From NCBI GenBank assembly GCA_946481605.1, contig CAMLPA010000019.1, forward strand, positions 1-16,692: DNA of 16,692 bases, read 5' to 3'. The translations under genes and the position numbers were made by a program. The notes below the pieces were generated by a model. It made no database searches, was not told where the DNA came from, and saw only the letters and a program-made list of their open reading frames with translations. Of the stretch, positions 15,140 through 16,692 are shown piece after piece; positions within the stretch are counted from its first letter, which is position 1, and each line of letters starts with the position of its first letter. The DNA is from an uncultured Flavihumibacter sp. Lineage in GTDB: Bacteria > Bacteroidota > Bacteroidia > Chitinophagales > Chitinophagaceae.

Positions 15140-15167
15140 CAAACCTACATTAAAATTTGAAAGCAAA
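15140..15167 (-). promoter_or_regulatory. Putative dnaN promoter
   Basis: CAAACCTA at 15140-15147 is TAGGTTTG on the minus strand, an exact TAnnTTTG match. CAAA at 15164-15167 gives a minus-strand TTTG 16 bp upstream, slightly short of the usual spacing. The leader to the dnaN ATG at 15120 would be about 13 bases. Confidence 0.5.
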
Positions 15168-15250
15168 GAACATACATTTAAAATATGTATAGCAGAAAGG
15201 CATACGGTGTTTTTCCCCCTCCCCGGTAGGTGAAATAACAGGCAAAAAAA

Positions 15251-15282
15251 TTTGTTTCCTAAAATAATTAGGACTAGATTTG
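15251..15282 (+). promoter_or_regulatory. Putative recA promoter P1 (-33 TTTG, -7 TAGATTTG)
   Basis: TTTG (15251-15254) and TAGATTTG (15275-15282) are separated by 20 bp, an excellent fit to the Bacteroidota promoter pattern. The leader to the recA ATG at 15388 would be about 100 bases. Both neighbouring palindromes (15259-15271 and 15283-15295) fall within or directly after this promoter. Confidence 0.65.
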
Positions 15283-15295
15283 CTAAATAATTTAG
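15258..15295. promoter_or_regulatory. Pair of 13-bp palindromes at the recA promoter, candidate operators
   Basis: CTAAAATAATTAG (15259-15271) has matching arms CTAA/TTAG. CTAAATAATTTAG (15283-15295) is a perfect palindrome around a central A. They are 24 bp apart centre to centre; the first is in the -33/-7 spacer and the second just downstream of the -7 box, where a repressor would block transcription. recA is SOS-controlled in many bacteria, so a LexA-like repressor is a natural candidate, but I do not know the LexA motif of this lineage. Confidence 0.4.
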
Positions 15296-15310
15296 TGTTG
15301 ATAATTTGGC

Positions 15311-15340
15311 CTTGCCGGAAGCAGGCAAGTGGTAATTTTG
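15311..15340 (+). promoter_or_regulatory. Possible second recA promoter P2 with an inverted repeat in it
   Basis: TAATTTTG (15333-15340) matches TAnnTTTG, with TTG at 15312-15314 as a possible -33 (18-bp spacer). The spacer region holds an inverted repeat CTTGCC (15311-15316)/GGCAAG (15324-15329) with a 7-base loop, which could be an operator or a leader hairpin of the P1 transcript. The leader from P2 would be about 40 bases. Confidence 0.4.
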
Positions 15341-15387
15341 ATCAGCGGTGAATTTTACTAACCCATTAAAAAAGAAAAACGGATAAT

Positions 15388-16419
15388 ATGTCAAATGCGG
15401 AAAAACTGAAAGCGCTCAAGCTGACGATGGACAAGATCGATAAAGATTTTGGGAAAGGAAGCGTGATGATGATGAATGAAAAAGGGGAGCAACAGATTGA
15501 AACGGTTTCCACCGGCTCCATTGGTGTGGATACCGCATTAGGCATAGGCGGGCTGCCCCGCGGCCGTATCGTGGAAATTTACGGACCAGAATCTTCCGGT
15601 AAAACAACCATCGCCACACACGTGATCGCGGAAGCGCAGAAGAAAGGTGGCATGTGTGCGATAATAGATGCCGAACATGCTTTTGACAGTTCTTATGCCC
15701 GCAGACTGGGTGTGGATGTGGACAACCTTCTGATCTCTCAACCCGATTACGGAGAGCAGGCCCTGGAGATCGCCGACAGGCTGATCTTATCCGGCGCGCT
15801 GGATGTGGTGGTGATCGACTCAGTTGCGGCACTCGTACCGAAAGGAGAACTGGAAGGCGAAATGGGCGACAGCAAGATGGGCCTTCAGGCGCGTCTGATG
15901 AGCCAGGCACTGCGTAAACTCACGGCTACCATCGCCAAAACGAACACCATCTGCATATTCATTAACCAGCTCCGTGAGAAAATCGGTGTGATGTTCGGTA
16001 ACCCCGAAACCACAACTGGTGGTAACGCGCTGAAGTTTTACGCTTCGGTAAGGATAGATATCCGCAGGATATCACAGATTAAGGATGGTGATGAGGCCAT
16101 CGGTAACAGGGTGAAGGTGAAAATTGTAAAGAACAAAGTTGCGCCTCCTTTCCGCCAGGCAGAGTTTGATATCATCTTCGGAGAAGGAATATCTAAACTG
16201 GGCGAGATCATTGATATGGGGGTTGAAATGGGTGTGGTGCAAAAAAGTGGTTCCTGGTTCAGTTACGATTCCAATAAACTTGGCCAGGGCCGCGATTCTG
16301 TGAAGAATTTGCTGCGCGATAACCCCGAACTCGCCAACGAAATTGAAGGAAAGATAAGGGCAAAGATCGCTGAAGCGGCTGCTGGTGCGGTTTCTACCGC
16401 TGCGGCTGTTGCGCAGTAA
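15388..16419 (+). CDS. recA: Recombinase RecA
   Basis: ATP-dependent strand-exchange protein for homologous recombination, recombinational repair and, where LexA exists, SOS co-protease activity. 343 residues. Walker A is GPESSGKT (66-73), Walker [11 protein letters not shown] (140-149), the DNA-binding L2 loop lies near [15 protein letters not shown] (204-218), and KxKxxKNKxxPPF spans about 243-255. The extreme C-terminus is Ala/Val-rich ([16 protein letters not shown]) rather than strongly acidic as in E. coli RecA. The start [12 protein letters not shown] is preceded by an A-rich leader without a strong Shine-Dalgarno site. No recX follows. Two promoter-like boxes and palindromes upstream suggest regulation. 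Confidence 0.98.
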   Translation: MSNAEKLKALKLTMDKIDKDFGKGSVMMMNEKGEQQIETVSTGSIGVDTALGIGGLPRGRIVEIYGPESSGKTTIATHVIAEAQKKGGMCAIIDAEHAFDSSYARRLGVDVDNLLISQPDYGEQALEIADRLILSGALDVVVIDSVAALVPKGELEGEMGDSKMGLQARLMSQALRKLTATIAKTNTICIFINQLREKIGVMFGNPETTTGGNALKFYASVRIDIRRISQIKDGDEAIGNRVKVKIVKNKVAPPFRQAEFDIIFGEGISKLGEIIDMGVEMGVVQKSGSWFSYDSNKLGQGRDSVKNLLRDNPELANEIEGKIRAKIAEAAAGAVSTAAAVAQ

Positions 16420-16440
16420 GCAATCAGGCTAAATAAGCAG

Positions 16441-16598
16441 TTAAGCAATAAGATGTTGCCGCCGGGACTCCGGGGTCATAAAGATGGCTACGGTAACCGA
16501 ATGGCTTGTTCCGGTCTCTGGAACACCACGGCTCAGAATAAATGAAGATACTCCACTGCCGGTTTTTACCGGTGTGGCCGGGTTAGTAAGTAAACGAA
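16441..16598 (+). ncRNA. Structured non-coding stretch downstream of recA, possible small RNA or 3' UTR
   Basis: A GC-richer stretch than the surrounding gaps with several hairpins: CCGG-GACT-CCGG, GTTCC/GGAAC with a 7-base loop (near 16508-16524), and CCAC..CCGGT-TTTT-ACCGG.GTGG (16553-16577). It is followed directly by a strong terminator (16600-16627). It does not match a tRNA, tmRNA, SRP RNA, RNase P RNA or riboswitch that I can recognise. No TAnnTTTG box is seen inside it, so it may be a recA 3' UTR. The 64-codon minus-strand frame across it has no support as a gene. Confidence 0.25.
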
Positions 16599-16599
16599 G

Positions 16600-16627
16600 G
16601 GTTGGGCCGGAAGGCTCAACCTTTTTT
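16600..16627 (+). terminator. Rho-independent terminator (end of the recA unit)
   Basis: Stem GGTTGGGCC (16600-16608), tetraloop GGAA, GGCTCAACC (16613-16621) with one G-T wobble, followed by six T. It lies 180 bp after the recA stop and 38 bp before the next start codon. Confidence 0.88.
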
Positions 16628-16664
16628 GTGCACATACGTTATCAACAAACCTTAAAACAGCACT

Positions 16665-16692
16665 ATGAAACAACTTCTTTTTGCAGTATGCT
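16665..16692 (+). CDS. Start of a putative exported protein, cut by the window end
   Basis: An ATG at 16665 opens MKQLLFAVC, a basic residue followed by a hydrophobic run as in a signal peptide or lipoprotein signal. It is preceded by an A-rich leader and a terminator, the usual layout for a new gene start here. Only nine codons are visible, so nothing more can be said. Confidence 0.45.

Noticed and set aside
16441..16635. 64-codon minus-strand frame after recA
   Set aside because: It runs through the recA-side terminator and hairpins, resembles no family I know, and has no promoter box.
1..16692. Defence system, prophage, CRISPR array or integrated element in this window
   Set aside because: All recognisable genes are housekeeping or metabolic, no integrase, transposase, tRNA attachment site or regularly spaced repeat array was found; only the small 7245-7624 element looks repeat-derived.

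Overview
This window looks like a core chromosomal segment of a Gram-negative member of the Bacteroidota, most likely from the Chitinophagaceae or a close relative (inference). The evidence is the repeated Bacteroidota-type -7 promoter box TAnnTTTG upstream of several genes, A-rich leaders without clear Shine-Dalgarno sites, a DUF2480-type protein (a family I know from Bacteroidota), a Kdo-activating enzyme (so Kdo-containing LPS), and moderate G+C. No phage, transposase, CRISPR array, rRNA or tRNA was recognised. I found no obviously new multi-gene system; the most interesting material is non-coding.

Left part (1-4472): a promoter region with two inward-facing inverted TACCTTTG boxes, then feoB (ferrous iron uptake) on the plus strand. 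It runs head-on, with abutting stop codons, into a minus-strand pair made of nadA (quinolinate synthase) and a predicted lipoprotein.

4473-4977: a 505-bp gene-free, AT-rich gap between divergent nadA and a PpiD/SurA-type chaperone gene. It carries one perfect DnaA box (TTATCCACA), several one-mismatch boxes on both strands and three identical copies of TCATTCACA. I propose it as a candidate replication origin (oriC). dnaN and recA lie about 10 kb to the right, which fits but does not prove this.

Middle (4978-11233): the periplasmic foldase with its own promoter and terminator; a 550-bp non-coding stretch with three hairpins and a roughly 380-bp repeat element with inverted ends; a divergent aldo/keto reductase and methylglyoxal synthase (mgsA) pair; a secreted serine hydrolase of the beta-lactamase fold; and a DUF2480 protein.

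Right part (11230-16692): a minus-strand cluster of a sterol-desaturase-family membrane hydroxylase, kdsB and corA, whose end overlaps the DUF2480 stop codon; then the divergent dnaN and recA genes. The recA promoter region contains two tandem 13-bp palindromes and a second inverted repeat, which look like operator sites. Downstream of recA is a structured non-coding stretch ending in a strong terminator, and the first nine codons of a putative exported protein run off the window.
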